From Lachnospiraceae bacterium (GTDB taxonomy: Bacteria > Bacillota > Clostridia > Lachnospirales > Lachnospiraceae): 41,750 nt of DNA. This document shows, piece by piece, positions 1 through 8,434 of the stretch. The notes beneath the pieces were generated by a model that made no database searches, was not told the DNA's origin, and was given only the letters and a program-made list of their open reading frames with translations. Each line of letters begins with the position of its first letter. Positions within the stretch are counted from its first letter, which is position 1. The DNA lies in NCBI GenBank assembly GCA_017623675.1, contig JAGAOO010000066.1, positions 1 to 41,750 on the forward strand, written 5' to 3'. A program made the position numbers and the translations under genes.

Positions 1-231
1 GCGGAGCGGTACTTTGCTTCCCATATAAATTATGGGTTGGTTTTTACCAGAGTAGATGTTCGGCGGATGAATATATATGCTTGAATGCAGACTCTAAAAG
101 TACGTCGGTACTTGGATTGCGTCTTTTGCAATCCTATGTACCGTTACGTACTGATTGAAGTGCAAACGTGTCTGCATCAAGTATATATATTCGAAGCCGA
201 ACGCTAGTCAGTACACTAAACCTTAATTTAC
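1..231 (+). repeat. structured repeat element, copy 1 (candidate ncRNA or mobile palindromic repeat)
   Basis: About 231 bp that recurs as the reverse complement at 41214-41443 (about 15 differences by eye) and, more divergently, from 41539. It begins with GCGGAGC at base 1, so more may lie outside the window. Next come a small hairpin (CCCATA/TATGGG, loop TAAAT, about 21-37) and a second one (TGGT/ACCA). A long imperfect palindrome follows at about 59-202, with arms starting GTTCGGC and ending GCCGAAC. Inside, an AU-rich stem (TGCAGAC pairs with GTCTGCA) leads to a junction with an apical stem (AGTACGT/ACGTACT, CGGTAC/GTACCG, GGATTGC/GCAATCC) and a side hairpin with a GCAA loop. No oligo-T terminator follows; asd starts 27 bp downstream. 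I do not recognise the family. The structure is seen in sequence; RNA function is inferred. Confidence 0.8.
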
Positions 232-257
232 CATTAAACTATGTTAGGAGAATAGAG

Positions 258-1346
258 ATGAGTGAAAAGTTACGTGTAGGTATCCTTGGTGGTACCGGTA
301 TGGTAGGACAAAGATTTATTGCATTATTAGAGAATCACCCTTGGTTCGAGGTTGTAACGATTGCAGCAAGTCCAAGAAGTGCAGGAAAAACTTATGCAGA
401 AGCAGTGGGAGATCGTTGGAAAATGGATACTCCAATGCCGGAGGCTGTAAAAAATATTATTGTGCATAATGTAAATGAAGTAGAGGAAGTTGCTTCTACC
501 GTTGATTTTGTATTTAGCGCTGTTGATATGTCAAAGGATGAGATAAAAGCAATTGAAGAAGCATATGCAAAGGCAGAGACTCCAGTTGTTTCTAATAATA
601 GCGCTCATAGATGGACACCGGATGTACCAATGATGGTGCCGGAAATCAACCCTCAGCATGCGAAAGTAATTGAATATCAGAAGAAACGTCTTGGCACCAC
701 AAAAGGTTTCGTTGCTGTAAAGCCGAATTGTTCCATTCAGAGTTATGCACCGGTGTTGACTGCATGGAAGGAATTTGAACCACAGGAGGTTGTTGTTACC
801 ACATATCAGGCAATCTCTGGTGCTGGTAAGACCTTTAAGGATTGGCCAGAGATGGTAGGGAATATTATCCCATTTATTGGCGGTGAAGAAGAAAAGTCTG
901 AACAGGAACCATTACGTTTGTGGGGCGAAATAGTTGACGGTAAGATTGAAAAATGTACAGATGGACCTAAAATTACCAGCCAGTGTATTCGTGTTCCTGT
1001 TTTGAATGGACACACTGCTGCAGTTTTTGTAAACTTTAAGAAGAAACCAACCAAAGAAGAATTAATTGACCGTATGGTGAAGTTTAGTGGAGAACCTCAA
1101 GAATTAGGGCTTCCAAGTGCACCAAAACAGTTTATTCAATATTTGGAAGAGGATAATCGTCCACAGGTATCTTTAGATGTAGATTATGAAAATGGCATGG
1201 GTATTTCTATTGGACGCCTTCGTGAGGATTCTATTTTTGATTATAAGTTCGTTGGGCTGTCGCATAATACTGTACGTGGAGCTGCCGGTGGTGCGGTTCT
1301 TTGTGCTGAATTGCTAAAAGCAAAAGGATATATTACTAAAAAGTAA
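258..1346 (+). CDS. asd: aspartate-semialdehyde dehydrogenase
   Basis: NADPH-dependent reduction of aspartyl phosphate to aspartate semialdehyde, the branch-point step for lysine/diaminopimelate, threonine and methionine. The 362-residue protein starts at ATG 258 behind a GGAG site. The open frame extends upstream to 168, but that part lies inside repeat copy 1 and is not conserved protein. A Rossmann motif GGTGMVGQ lies near residues 9-17, the catalytic cysteine is in KPNCS (Cys158), and the active-site histidine is in NGHTA (His252). The GEEEKSEQEP stretch is typical of the archaeal/fungal-like branch rather than the E. coli type. It appears monocistronic, with a hairpin terminator at 1385-1432. 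No lysine riboswitch is recognisable upstream; the leader is the repeat element. Function is near certain. Confidence 0.96.
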   Translation: MSEKLRVGILGGTGMVGQRFIALLENHPWFEVVTIAASPRSAGKTYAEAVGDRWKMDTPMPEAVKNIIVHNVNEVEEVASTVDFVFSAVDMSKDEIKAIEEAYAKAETPVVSNNSAHRWTPDVPMMVPEINPQHAKVIEYQKKRLGTTKGFVAVKPNCSIQSYAPVLTAWKEFEPQEVVVTTYQAISGAGKTFKDWPEMVGNIIPFIGGEEEKSEQEPLRLWGEIVDGKIEKCTDGPKITSQCIRVPVLNGHTAAVFVNFKKKPTKEELIDRMVKFSGEPQELGLPSAPKQFIQYLEEDNRPQVSLDVDYENGMGISIGRLREDSIFDYKFVGLSHNTVRGAAGGAVLCAELLKAKGYITKK

Positions 1347-1384
1347 ACAATAAAATATAATTGATTATCTAAATGTATGAGTGA

Positions 1385-1440
1385 AAAGCATTTCAAATTT
1401 TGTTTTTTGTATTTCAAAGTTTGGAATGCTTTTATTTTGT
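1385..1440 (+). terminator. rho-independent terminator after asd
   Basis: A 13-bp stem (AAAGCATTTCAAA at 1385-1397 pairs with TTTGGAATGCTTT at 1420-1432, with one G-U pair) is followed by TTATTTTGTT. It ends the asd transcript. Confidence 0.85.
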
Positions 1441-1507
1441 TGTTTAACTAATGTGAGAATGATATATATATTATTAATAAAAAATATATAAATAATGTAA
1501 AAAAGTA

Positions 1508-1536
1508 TTGAAAAATATGTTCTAATACGATATAGT
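1508..1536 (+). promoter_or_regulatory. sigma-A-type promoter for the coiled-coil gene
   Basis: TTGAAA (1508-1513), a 17-bp spacer and TATAGT (1531-1536), in an AT-rich region upstream of the gene at 1597. Confidence 0.7.
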
Positions 1537-1596
1537 ATTTAGTGATACAACGATATGTATACTGTGGGAAAATTAGGAAAGGAGGTTTCGGTAGGT

Positions 1597-1962
1597 ATGG
1601 TAGATAATGAAATGCTGGAAGCAATTAGAATGGTGCTATTTCCAATAGAAGAACGCCTAGAAGTATTAGAAAGCAATATGAATCGTCGTTTTGATGAAGT
1701 GGAACAGAATCTGAACAGCCGGATAGACGAAGTAGAGCGGAATCTAAATAGTCGGATAGACGAGGTAGAACACCGTGCTCTGTCGAGAATCGATTACGTT
1801 TACGAGCATCTGAAAGACTCAATTACAGAAACTGAGAATGCGCTGGGGATATGGATTAAGGATATAGACCTGGAGATTCAACGGGAAATTGTACCAAAGT
1901 TGTATGAAATCTATCAATTTTATTTGCAATCGGATTATAAAACTGCCTTGGGTGGTTTATAG
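1597..1962 (+). CDS. coiled-coil hypothetical protein with 11-residue repeats
   Basis: I do not recognise the family. The ORF opens at ATG 1555, but AAAGGAGG at 1578-1585 points to ATG 1597, giving 121 residues. The middle of the protein is an 11-residue (33-bp) tandem repeat with core SRIDEVE (RRFDEVEQNLN, SRIDEVERNLN, SRIDEVEHRAL, SRIDYVYEHLK). Such hendecads usually form long right-handed coiled coils. The flanking parts are also charged and helical, and there is no signal peptide or membrane segment. It has its own promoter and stands alone between asd and the YjbR/MGMT gene. A structural or scaffolding role is possible, but no function can be assigned. Confidence 0.7.
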   Translation: MVDNEMLEAIRMVLFPIEERLEVLESNMNRRFDEVEQNLNSRIDEVERNLNSRIDEVEHRALSRIDYVYEHLKDSITETENALGIWIKDIDLEIQREIVPKLYEIYQFYLQSDYKTALGGL

Positions 1963-2017
1963 AGTTAATCGTTTTACAGCCATAATATAATTTTTTATAA
2001 AGAAAATATGCTTTTTC

Positions 2018-2070
2018 GTTCCCATGGGTTGCACTATTTGTTATAGTATATCTGTGGGAACAGTTGTTTT
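2018..2070 (+). terminator. possible hairpin terminator after the coiled-coil gene
   Basis: GTTCCCA (2018-2024) pairs with TGGGAAC (2055-2061), with an inner ACTAT/ATAGT stem. It is followed by AGTTGTTTTATT. The U tract is weak, so it could equally be a leader structure for the next gene. Confidence 0.4.
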
Positions 2071-2126
2071 ATTGAGAAAGAGGATGACTGTATGTATCTA
2101 AAAAATACAATAGATTAGGAGATAAG

Positions 2127-2747
2127 ATGAAAACGAGAGAAGAAGCATTGGAATATGGATTGACATTTCCTGATACTTATATGGAGACACCGTTTCACGA
2201 TTCTAACTGGCAGTTAGTGAGAGTAAAGGGAAGTAAGAAAGCGTTCTTATGGATTTATGAAAGAGAAGGTTATATAAATCTGAATGTGAAAGTAAATCCG
2301 GAGTGGAGAGATTTTTGGAGAAGCACTTTCCATTCAGTGCGTCCCGGATATCATCAGAACAAAGAACATTGGAACACAATCATTCTTGATGATTCCATAC
2401 CGGACAAGGATATTAAACGAATGATTGCCGAAAGCTATGATTTAATCACAGACAGTCCAACCAAACGAATTTATGAAGCTGTGAAAAAGATTCCAAAGGG
2501 ACGTGTGGCAACGTATGCACAGGTGGCTAATATGGCTGGTAACGAGAAAATGGCAAGAGCTGTGGGAAATGCACTTCACAAAAACCCGGATCCAGAGCAT
2601 ATTCCCTGCTTTCGGGTTGTGAATGCAAAGGGGGAACTTGCGGGAGAATTTGCTTTTGGGGGAGCTGGTGTACAAGAAAAACTGCTGGAGGCAGATGGTG
2701 TTGAAGTTAAAAATGGTAAAGTGGATTTGAATAAATATGGAATATAG
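2127..2747 (+). CDS. MmcQ/YjbR domain fused to an MGMT-like (alkyltransferase) domain
   Basis: A 206-residue two-domain protein, started at ATG 2127 behind AGGAG. Residues 1-110 resemble the MmcQ/YjbR (DUF419) fold, a small DNA-binding-like domain of unclear role. Residues about 115-200 match the C-terminal DNA-binding domain of O6-alkylguanine-DNA alkyltransferases: a helix-turn-helix with KGRVATYAQVA, then the reactive-site loop IPCFRVVN. The acceptor cysteine is present (Cys161), so it is not a simple ATL protein with tryptophan there. However, the usual PCHRV histidine is phenylalanine. The N-terminal domain of a classical Ogt is missing. It could repair alkylguanine, flag lesions for excision repair, or have lost methyltransfer activity. 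The fold assignment is secure; the activity is not. Confidence 0.82.
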   Translation: MKTREEALEYGLTFPDTYMETPFHDSNWQLVRVKGSKKAFLWIYEREGYINLNVKVNPEWRDFWRSTFHSVRPGYHQNKEHWNTIILDDSIPDKDIKRMIAESYDLITDSPTKRIYEAVKKIPKGRVATYAQVANMAGNEKMARAVGNALHKNPDPEHIPCFRVVNAKGELAGEFAFGGAGVQEKLLEADGVEVKNGKVDLNKYGI

Positions 2748-2895
2748 ATTTTGAATAAAATCTTTTGTATGTTATAGTTTAATTTTTTGTTGATTTATGA
2801 TAAAATGAATCAGCGTGTGTTTAAATGAAGGAAAATATGACGGAATCTTACAAGAAACTGTTTGCAAACACATGATAAAGTAGGGGAGGAAATAT

Positions 2896-3408
2896 ATGGA
2901 TAACAATAATTTTCAAGAAAACAATAACCAGGGTGGTTTTTCGCTGAATTCAGATACAACGGAACAGAATACTGGTTATGCAGCACCGAATAATCAGGGA
3001 TATGATCCACAAACGTTTAACACAACGACTACCGGTAGTTATAATTCTACGGTGCCACCAACTTTTGTAGAGAGTTCATATGATAACACCTATACATCAT
3101 CGGTAAGTCCATTTGAAGAAACATACGCAAAGAAAGCAAAAACCGGTATGATTCTTGGTATCATTAATCTTGCTTTGAATTTAATTTTTTGTTGTATTCC
3201 GTTTGTGGCTGATATTGTTATTTCACCGGGATGGCTTTTTATTGCCTTGGAGGTGTGGGGAATAAACGCATCTAATCAGGGACAGCAGTCAGCAACTAAG
3301 GGTGGAATGGCAAAAGCCGGTAAGATAATGAACATCATATCATTGGTGTGGTCCATCTTGATAATTATTTTGGCACTTGTCGTGAAATTTATGGATATCA
3401 TGAATTAA
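2896..3408 (+). CDS. small membrane protein with Q/N/T-rich N-terminus (DUF4190-like)
   Basis: 170 residues, started at ATG 2896 behind GGGGAGG. Residues 1-80 are disordered and rich in Asn, Gln, Thr and Tyr. Two hydrophobic segments follow: about 90-120 (GMILGIINLALNLIFCC and onward) and about 148-166 (IISLVWSILIIILALVV). This layout is common in DUF4190-type proteins of Firmicutes, whose role is unknown. No catalytic motif is visible. The hydratase gene starts only 29 bp downstream, so the two may share a transcript, but no functional link is evident. Confidence 0.75.
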   Translation: MDNNNFQENNNQGGFSLNSDTTEQNTGYAAPNNQGYDPQTFNTTTTGSYNSTVPPTFVESSYDNTYTSSVSPFEETYAKKAKTGMILGIINLALNLIFCCIPFVADIVISPGWLFIALEVWGINASNQGQQSATKGGMAKAGKIMNIISLVWSILIIILALVVKFMDIMN

Positions 3409-3437
3409 CATATATATAGATACAAGGAGGAAATAAC

Positions 3438-5723
3438 ATGGTAACATTGTATGAAGGTGGTGCCTATCTCTTAAATGGTACAGAATTGATTCCGGACGGA
3501 GCGGAACAGGAAGCAGTACTAAAGAGTAAATTAGGTACAGAGACAATTTCGAAGGAAGAGGCAGCAAGAAATACAATTGCTTACGGAATTTTGCAGGCAC
3601 ATAATACTTCGGATAACGAGAAGAAATTGCAGATTAAGTTCGATAAGCTGACTTCTCACGATATTACATTTGTGGGAATTATTCAGACTGCAAGAGCATC
3701 GGGCTTGCAGGAGTTTCCGATTCCGTATGTATTGACCAATTGTCATAATTCTTTGTGTGCAGTTGGTGGTACAATTAATGAGGATGACCATATGTTTGGT
3801 CTTTCCTGTGCAAAGAAGTATGGCGGAATGTATGTACCACCTCATCAGGCAGTTATTCACCAGTTTGCAAGAGAAATGCTGGCAGCCGGTGGTAAGATGA
3901 TTTTAGGCTCCGATAGTCACACCCGTTATGGTGCATTGGGTACTATGGCAATCGGTGAAGGCGGCGGTGAACTGGTAAAGCAGTTGCTTTCTAAGACTTA
4001 TGATGTAGATATGCCGGGTGTGGTTGCAGTTTATTTGGATGGAAAGCCACAGAAGGGTGTAGGACCACAAGACGTTGCTTTGGCAATTATTGGGGCAACT
4101 TTTGGCTGTGGTTACGTTAAGAACAAAGTAATGGAATTCGTAGGTCCTGGTGTAGAGAATTTAAGTGCAGATTATCGTATTGGTATTGATGTTATGACAA
4201 CAGAGACAACCTGTTTGTCATCCATTTGGAAGACCGATGATAAGATTCAGGAATTCTATGAGATTCATGGAAGAAAAGAAGATTATGCAGAATTGAATCC
4301 GGGTAAGGTTGCATATTATGACGGAGTGGTTTATGTTGATTTATCTGCTGTAAAACCGATGATTGCTATGCCGTTCCACCCAAGCAATGTATATACCATT
4401 GAAGAATTGAATGCAAACCTGATGGATATTCTGGACGATTGTGAGAAACGTGCATTAGTCAGCTTAGATGGTAAAGTAGACTTTACCTTAAAAGATAAAG
4501 TACGCAATGGCAAATTATATGTTGAACAGGGAATCATTGCAGGCTGTGCCGGTGGTGGTTTTGAAAACATCTGTGAAGCAGCTGATATCTTAAAGGGTAG
4601 TAACATTGGTGCAGATGAATTTACCTTAAGCGTATATCCGGCAAGTACTCCAATTTATATGGAATTAGCTAAGAACGGTGTTTTGGCAGATTTGATAGCA
4701 ACTGGTTCGATTGTAAAGACTGCATTCTGTGGACCATGTTTTGGAGCAGGTGATACACCGGCAAACAATGCATTTAGTATTCGTCATTCAACAAGAAACT
4801 TCCCGAACCGAGAGGGCTCTAAGATTCAGAATGGACAGATTTCATCTGTTGCATTGATGGATGCCCGGTCTATTGCAGCAACAGCGGCTAATAAGGGTTA
4901 TTTAACAGCAGCAACGGATTTGGATGTAAATTATACACAGAGAAAATATTATTTTGATAAGAGTATTTATGAGAATCGTGTCTATAACGGCGTAGGTAAG
5001 GCAGACCCTTCTGTTGAGATTAAGTTTGGCCCAAATATCAAGGATTGGCCGGCTATGTCACCTTTGCCGGAGAATTTGGTATTAAAAGTTGTTTCTGAAA
5101 TCCATGATCCGGTAACTACAACAGATGAGTTGATTCCATCTGGTGAGACATCTTCTTATCGTTCCAATCCATTAGGACTGGCGGAATTCACCTTGTCCAG
5201 AAAAGATCCGGAATATGTTGGACGGGCAAAAGAGATTCAAAAGGCGCAGAAAGCCATTGAAGCAGATACTTGTCCATGTGAAGCGGTTCCGGAATTGAAG
5301 CCAATTATGGATAAGATTAAGGAAAGCTATTCTGTGTCCAGAGCCAATGTAGGGGTAGGAAGTACTATTTTTGCAGTGAAACCAGGGGATGGTTCCGCAA
5401 GAGAGCAGGCTGCTTCCTGTCAGAAGGTATTAGGTGGCTGGGCAAACATTGCCAATGAATATGCAACGAAACGATATCGTTCAAATCTGATTAACTGGGG
5501 CATGCTTCCATTCATTATTAAGGAAGAACTGCCATTTGCCAATGGTGATTATATCTTTATTCCAAACATTGCAGATGCAGTGAAGAATAAGACGGATGAA
5601 ATCAAGGCATATGTGGTAAATAAGGATATGAAGGAATTTACACTTACTCTTGGTCAGTTAACAGACAATGAACGTGAAATTATCTTAAAGGGATGTCTGA
5701 TTAATTTTAATCGTGATAATTAA
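3438..5723 (+). CDS. aconitase-family hydratase (YbhJ/putative aconitase type)
   Basis: A 761-residue [4Fe-4S] hydro-lyase of the aconitase superfamily, started at ATG 3438 behind AAGGAGG. The SDSHT substrate motif lies near residue 158. The three cluster cysteines are visible: Cys370 in AGCAGGG and Cys431/Cys434 in [10 protein letters not shown]. The C-terminal swivel domain has [10 protein letters not shown], the counterpart of the GEGSSRE motif. The sequence is closer to the YbhJ-like or putative-aconitase branch than to classical AcnA or AcnB. It is the only aconitase in the window, and an isocitrate dehydrogenase gene lies 8 kb downstream. Citrate-to-isocitrate conversion for glutamate synthesis is therefore plausible, but another substrate cannot be excluded. 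Its terminator appears to lie inside the convergent subtilase gene. Confidence 0.85.
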   Translation: MVTLYEGGAYLLNGTELIPDGAEQEAVLKSKLGTETISKEEAARNTIAYGILQAHNTSDNEKKLQIKFDKLTSHDITFVGIIQTARASGLQEFPIPYVLTNCHNSLCAVGGTINEDDHMFGLSCAKKYGGMYVPPHQAVIHQFAREMLAAGGKMILGSDSHTRYGALGTMAIGEGGGELVKQLLSKTYDVDMPGVVAVYLDGKPQKGVGPQDVALAIIGATFGCGYVKNKVMEFVGPGVENLSADYRIGIDVMTTETTCLSSIWKTDDKIQEFYEIHGRKEDYAELNPGKVAYYDGVVYVDLSAVKPMIAMPFHPSNVYTIEELNANLMDILDDCEKRALVSLDGKVDFTLKDKVRNGKLYVEQGIIAGCAGGGFENICEAADILKGSNIGADEFTLSVYPASTPIYMELAKNGVLADLIATGSIVKTAFCGPCFGAGDTPANNAFSIRHSTRNFPNREGSKIQNGQISSVALMDARSIAATAANKGYLTAATDLDVNYTQRKYYFDKSIYENRVYNGVGKADPSVEIKFGPNIKDWPAMSPLPENLVLKVVSEIHDPVTTTDELIPSGETSSYRSNPLGLAEFTLSRKDPEYVGRAKEIQKAQKAIEADTCPCEAVPELKPIMDKIKESYSVSRANVGVGSTIFAVKPGDGSAREQAASCQKVLGGWANIANEYATKRYRSNLINWGMLPFIIKEELPFANGDYIFIPNIADAVKNKTDEIKAYVVNKDMKEFTLTLGQLTDNEREIILKGCLINFNRDN

Positions 5724-5786
5724 TTAAAACAGGAAAGGGAAACAGTGCATCGTAATTTTTATCAATAAATGCCTGGTGTATGGGTA

Positions 5787-6743
5787 TCAAGATTGCAGAA
5801 GTCTTGGAATATCCAAAAGCCCCCAGCCCTGTTGAAAATGAGGTAAATCCAACCGCCTTGCACAATCGTGCAGGCGGTTTTTTACGTCCTGATTGGTTAG
5901 ATAAGGCTCCTGTTCTAAAAGGAGAGCAATGGCACCGCTTACAAAGGCGGTTGACATAGAAGTACCGGTTTTGATTGTATAACCGGAGTTTTTGTTGCTA
6001 CAACTGATAATCTGACTGCCCGGTGCAACCAGTTCCGGTTTCACAGCATTGCATTTGGTCGGACCACGACCGGAATATAAACGACGGGAACCGGAGCTGA
6101 TAGTGGGAAGATTATCGTCAGAGGCACCAACAGTAATCACCCAGCAACTGGTACCGGGGGAACTGATGGAACCTGGATTTGGACCATTGTTCCCGGCAGA
6201 AGCACATACAATCAACCCCTCTGCCCAAAGGGCATCTACCTCCTGAACCAACAGATTACTTTCTTGCTTATGGGAGTCTAAATTGGTACCAATGGAAATA
6301 TTTACAATACGAATATTATAAGTATGGTGATTTTGCCTCAACCATCGAAGTGCTTTTACAAAAGTGCTGATAGGAGCATTTCCATTTTGGTCCAATACCT
6401 TTAACACAATAAGATTACAACCTGGAGCAATGCCTAGGTATTCTTGGTCTGTAAGCTGGGCAGCAGAGCCGATTTTTCCGCAAATATGGGAACCATGACC
6501 GGAATCGTCATAAGGATATTGCCGATTGTTCACAAAGTCATGAAAATATTGTATACGATTAAAGGGGAGGTTGGACGGGGGAATTGTTAAAAAGTCAGTT
6601 CTGGGATGGATTCCGGTATCCAGAACAGCAACGCCCACTCCTGTGCCATAAATATGGCAGCAGTGGGCGTATTCTGTTCGAATCATTCGATTGGGTGACA
6701 AGATTGCATCTACATTTCCGGCAACCATTTCGGACCATACCAA
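5787..6743 (-). CDS. subtilisin-like serine protease (peptidase S8), probably intracellular
   Basis: A 318-residue S8 protease with the full catalytic set: Asp42 (VLDTG), His83 (SGHGSH), oxyanion Asn185 (SAGNNG) and Ser262 (GTSMS). No signal peptide is visible and the segment before the catalytic domain is only about 30 residues, so an AprX/Isp-like intracellular protease is more likely than a secreted one. The start is uncertain: TTG 6743 and ATG 6728 are in frame and neither has a clear Shine-Dalgarno. It lies 27 bp after, and in the same frame as, the stop of the metallo-beta-lactamase gene, so translational coupling or low-level readthrough is conceivable. Its last ~35 codons overlap, in antisense, a terminator for the convergent hydratase gene. 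Confidence 0.93.
   Translation of the reverse strand: MVWSEMVAGNVDAILSPNRMIRTEYAHCCHIYGTGVGVAVLDTGIHPRTDFLTIPPSNLPFNRIQYFHDFVNNRQYPYDDSGHGSHICGKIGSAAQLTDQEYLGIAPGCNLIVLKVLDQNGNAPISTFVKALRWLRQNHHTYNIRIVNISIGTNLDSHKQESNLLVQEVDALWAEGLIVCASAGNNGPNPGSISSPGTSCWVITVGASDDNLPTISSGSRRLYSGRGPTKCNAVKPELVAPGSQIISCSNKNSGYTIKTGTSMSTAFVSGAIALLLEQEPYLTNQDVKNRLHDCARRLDLPHFQQGWGLLDIPRLLQS
5851..5883 (+). terminator. rho-independent terminator (plus strand) inside the subtilase gene
   Basis: AACCGCCTTGCAC (5851-5863) pairs with GTGCAGGCGGTT (5868-5879), with one bulged T and a 4-base loop, followed by TTTT. It is oriented to end the hydratase transcript, 128 bp after that stop codon. The bases also encode part of the C-terminus of the minus-strand subtilase. 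Confidence 0.85.
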
Positions 6744-6770
6744 TACTGATGAATTAGTATATGGTATGCA

Positions 6771-8375
6771 TTAGCGATCCCATTTGTCACAAAGAGAATT
6801 AATTTGATCGGTAAATTTAATTAAGTCTTTGTTTGCACCACCTTCGTTATGGCGGATAACTGCAAGCAATCGTTGACCAGCTGCAACCAGACGTGTATAA
6901 ATAGTATTGGCACGACTACTTTTTACAGTGGTTTTAACCTTTTTATGTACATTGTTACCATCGGTCATCCATTGTTCCGTCAGTAAATCAAAGGATGCAC
7001 CTGTATATGGTGCTACCGCCTGATATCCATGTTCCTCACGTAAACACGCAACAAAAGAATCGCAGACAGTATCTTCGCCGTGTACAACAAAGACTTGTTT
7101 TGGCTTTGGAGAAATTGCTTTTAACCATTCGATTAAATGTTCTTTGTCCGCATGACCACTGATGCCTTCTAATTTCTCAATATGTGCTTTGACTTCAATT
7201 GTTTCACCAAATAAGGTGACTGCAGGCACACCCTCTAAAAGAGAACGGCCAAGGGTTCCATTTGCCTGATATCCTACAAATAAGATGGTACATTCCGGAC
7301 GCCACAAATTGTGCTTCAAATGATGACGGATACGACCGGCTTCACACATGCCGGAAGCAGAGATGATTACCTTTGGACGGGAATCGAAGTTAATAGCCTT
7401 AGATTCATCGCTGGTAACAGAGGTTTTGAGTCCGGGGAAAGCAATAGGATTGATTCCCTGGCGTACCAGTTCCATTGCTTCTTCGTCAAAGCAGCTTTCT
7501 ACATTTCGATTGAAAACATTAGTTGCTTCCACTGCCAGTGGGCTGTCAACATATACTTCAAAATCAGAAAATTCCGGAATTAGATTTTGAGTTTTGATTT
7601 CACGTATAAAATATAATAATTCCTGTGTACGTCCTACGGCAAAGGATGGAATGACAACATTACCACCTTTACGGAAGGTATCTGTTATGATACGAACTAA
7701 TTCAGCAACATAGTCTGGAGTACTGCCATGACTACGGTCTCCATAGGTGGATTCCATTATGACATAATCGGCATCAGATAAATACTGTGGATCGCGAATC
7801 AAAGGCTGGTTTATATTCCCAATATCACCGGAAAAAGCCAACTTCACAGTTTTGTTATCCTCTGTTGCCCATAATTCAATACTGGCAGACCCAAGCAAAT
7901 GCCCCACATCTGAAAAACGTACTTGTATACCATCGCATATAGTAACCGTAGTATCATAATCCAGAGGATGGAAATGTTTAATTACAAGTTCTGCATCTTG
8001 TATGGTATAAAGCGGAGGCACTTCAGGAAGACCGGAACGACGTGCCTTACGATTCTTCCATTCAGCTTCCATTTCCTGAATGTGAGCACTGTCTCGAAGC
8101 ATAATCTGACAAAGATCAGTGGTTGCCTTTGTGGCAAATATTTTACCTCGGAATCCCTGTGAGTATAGAAGTGGAAGATAACCACTATGGTCAATGTGAG
8201 CATGTGTTAATAAGACGTAATCAATATCGGCGGCAGGAACAGGAATGTCTTCATTTTCATAGATATCCGCACCTTGTTCCATGCCACAATCGATGGCAAG
8301 CTTTTTACCGGCAATTTCTAAAAAGTGACAACTTCCGGTAACTTCGTGATCCGCCCCAACAAATGTTAATTTCAT
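6771..8375 (-). CDS. beta-CASP metallo-beta-lactamase ribonuclease (CPSF/RNase J-like)
   Basis: A 534-residue protein started at ATG 8375 behind AAGGGGG; the open frame reaches further upstream, but those residues are not family sequence. The zinc motif HAHIDH spans residues 58-63, followed by DVGHLLGS, FSGDIG and ESTYGDR. The beta-CASP part includes SGMCEAGRIRHHL and VVHGE. This is the MBL-fold RNA metabolism family related to CPSF73 and YsgC/TTHA0252, which cut or degrade RNA. The C-terminal ~70 residues are basic and helical, perhaps for RNA contact. A consensus promoter lies upstream (8406-8434), and the subtilase gene follows in the same transcript. The family is certain; the RNA substrates are unknown. 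Confidence 0.92.
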   Translation of the reverse strand: MKLTFVGADHEVTGSCHFLEIAGKKLAIDCGMEQGADIYENEDIPVPAADIDYVLLTHAHIDHSGYLPLLYSQGFRGKIFATKATTDLCQIMLRDSAHIQEMEAEWKNRKARRSGLPEVPPLYTIQDAELVIKHFHPLDYDTTVTICDGIQVRFSDVGHLLGSASIELWATEDNKTVKLAFSGDIGNINQPLIRDPQYLSDADYVIMESTYGDRSHGSTPDYVAELVRIITDTFRKGGNVVIPSFAVGRTQELLYFIREIKTQNLIPEFSDFEVYVDSPLAVEATNVFNRNVESCFDEEAMELVRQGINPIAFPGLKTSVTSDESKAINFDSRPKVIISASGMCEAGRIRHHLKHNLWRPECTILFVGYQANGTLGRSLLEGVPAVTLFGETIEVKAHIEKLEGISGHADKEHLIEWLKAISPKPKQVFVVHGEDTVCDSFVACLREEHGYQAVAPYTGASFDLLTEQWMTDGNNVHKKVKTTVKSSRANTIYTRLVAAGQRLLAVIRHNEGGANKDLIKFTDQINSLCDKWDR

Positions 8376-8405
8376 AAGCAATACCCCCTTGCATCTGATA
8401 GCTTT

Positions 8406-8434
8406 ATTATAATATGTAACAGTATTTTTTTCAA
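8406..8434 (-). promoter_or_regulatory. sigma-A promoter for the MBL nuclease operon
   Basis: On the minus strand, TTGAAA (8434-8429), a 17-bp spacer and a perfect TATAAT (8411-8406), about 30 bp upstream of the start codon. The rest of the 8376-8653 gap holds nothing else that I can support. Confidence 0.85.

Noticed and set aside
1-231. Retron msr-msd or IS200/IS605-type end
   Set aside because: The long hairpin invites the idea, but there is no reverse transcriptase, TnpA or TnpB gene in the window.
168-257. N-terminal extension of asd (starting near 168)
   Set aside because: It lies inside the structured repeat; the same peptide appears when copy 2 is translated; ATG 258 has a ribosome binding site and family-like sequence follows.
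1-258. Lysine (L-box) riboswitch upstream of asd
   Set aside because: The leader lacks the conserved L-box core, and the same sequence is found upstream of sigG, which has no link to lysine.
2859-2870. 12-bp perfect palindrome TGTTTGCAAACA before the Q/N-rich protein gene
   Set aside because: About ten palindromes of this length are expected by chance in a window of this size, and its position relative to a promoter is unclear.
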